Shown: piece by piece, positions 5,050 through 5,284 of the stretch | Layout: every line of letters starts with the position of its first letter | Numbering within the stretch: the stretch's first letter is position 1 | Assembly: GCA_023448955.1 (NCBI GenBank) | Contig: JAEXJU010000229.1 | Location: 1-5,284 of the forward strand | Reading direction: 5' to 3' | DNA from: Bacteroidota bacterium | GTDB lineage: Bacteria > Bacteroidota > Bacteroidia > Flavobacteriales > Weeksellaceae | DNA length: 5,284 nt | Made by a program: the position numbers and the translations under genes | The notes under the pieces: generated by a model | What the model saw: the letters and a program-made list of their open reading frames with translations, nothing else | Database searches by the model: none | What the model was told of the DNA's origin: nothing

Positions 5050-5284
5050 TTATTCGCAAAGAATAATACCTTTATCGTTGTTAAATTCAAGAACGCCACT
5101 TTTGATCTCGTAGGAGAAAGCAGACTTGGCTTCTGTTTCTTTGGTCAGGTATTTTTCGTAAGCTGCACCTACTTTGTCTGTGTAGATCTTCACTTTACCG
5201 TTTACCAAAGCAGAAACTATCGCCGCGTGGTTCTTAAAAATCTGGAACTGGCCGCTTTTTCCAGGCAGCAGAACAGACTCTACC
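5050..5284 (-). CDS. atpC: ATP synthase F1 epsilon subunit, C-terminal 77 residues (5' end outside window)
   Basis: The minus strand is open from the window edge to TAA at 5050-5052; the first complete codon is at 5283-5281. The peptide begins VESVLLPGKSGQFQIFKNHA and ends LEFNNDKGIILCE. The motif LPGKSGQFQ...NHAAIVSAL corresponds to the conserved 'P...G.FGIL..HAP....L' block of the beta-sandwich domain of epsilon subunits, which sits in the F1 central stalk with gamma and couples proton flow to ATP synthesis at the cytoplasmic face of the inner membrane. Only about 15-17 N-terminal residues should be missing, so the full protein is near 93 residues. That lacks the C-terminal two-helix inhibitory domain of the E. 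coli subunit (about 139 residues), a form usual in flavobacteria. No ATPD gene is visible, but atpC normally follows it, so this is probably the end of an atpDC or longer operon. Host-like codon use. Confidence 0.93.
   Translation of the reverse strand, partial: VESVLLPGKSGQFQIFKNHAAIVSALVNGKVKIYTDKVGAAYEKYLTKETEAKSAFSYEIKSGVLEFNNDKGIILCE

Overview
The window looks like a chromosomal segment of a flavobacterium in the Bacteroidota, most likely close to Chryseobacterium. The pointers are the short ATP synthase epsilon subunit (atpC) at the right end, a DUF6261-like protein, starts preceded by A-rich sequence rather than Shine-Dalgarno sites, and several matches to the Bacteroidota -7 promoter box TAnnTTTG. 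The genus is an inference from remembered families, not from a search.

Layout. Positions 1-1347 (+) hold the C-terminal 448 residues of a radical SAM protein whose start lies outside the window. Positions 1348-1553 are non-coding and contain a roughly 79-bp element with inverted ends and the terminator of the next gene. Positions 1554-1988 (-) encode a small cytoplasmic FKBP-type peptidyl-prolyl isomerase. Positions 2061-2768 (-) encode a helical DUF6261-like protein with its own strong terminator. Positions 2769-3193 are non-coding. They hold the DUF6261-side promoter, a four-copy array of ~42-bp hairpin-forming repeats (2851-3018), and a very AT-rich leader. Positions 3194-4860 (+) are a two-gene operon: an ABC/AAA-type ATPase and a 133-residue protein with a PD-(D/E)XK-like nuclease signature, joined by a one-base TAATG overlap. 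Positions 4861-5049 hold hairpins and terminators. Positions 5050-5284 (-) are the 3' end of atpC, the last gene of an ATP synthase operon.

The flanking genes look like ordinary host chromosome. The ATPase-nuclease pair differs sharply: its base composition is much richer in A+T, its codons favour AAA, AAT and TTA, and it sits by itself between the terminators and promoters of unrelated genes. This is how a recently acquired defence cassette usually looks. The two proteins plausibly act together, with the ATPase as sensor or motor and the small protein as the nucleic-acid-cutting effector. That resembles the logic of Septu, PARIS or Gabija, but I could not match the pair to a named system. 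It is the best candidate here for something undescribed.
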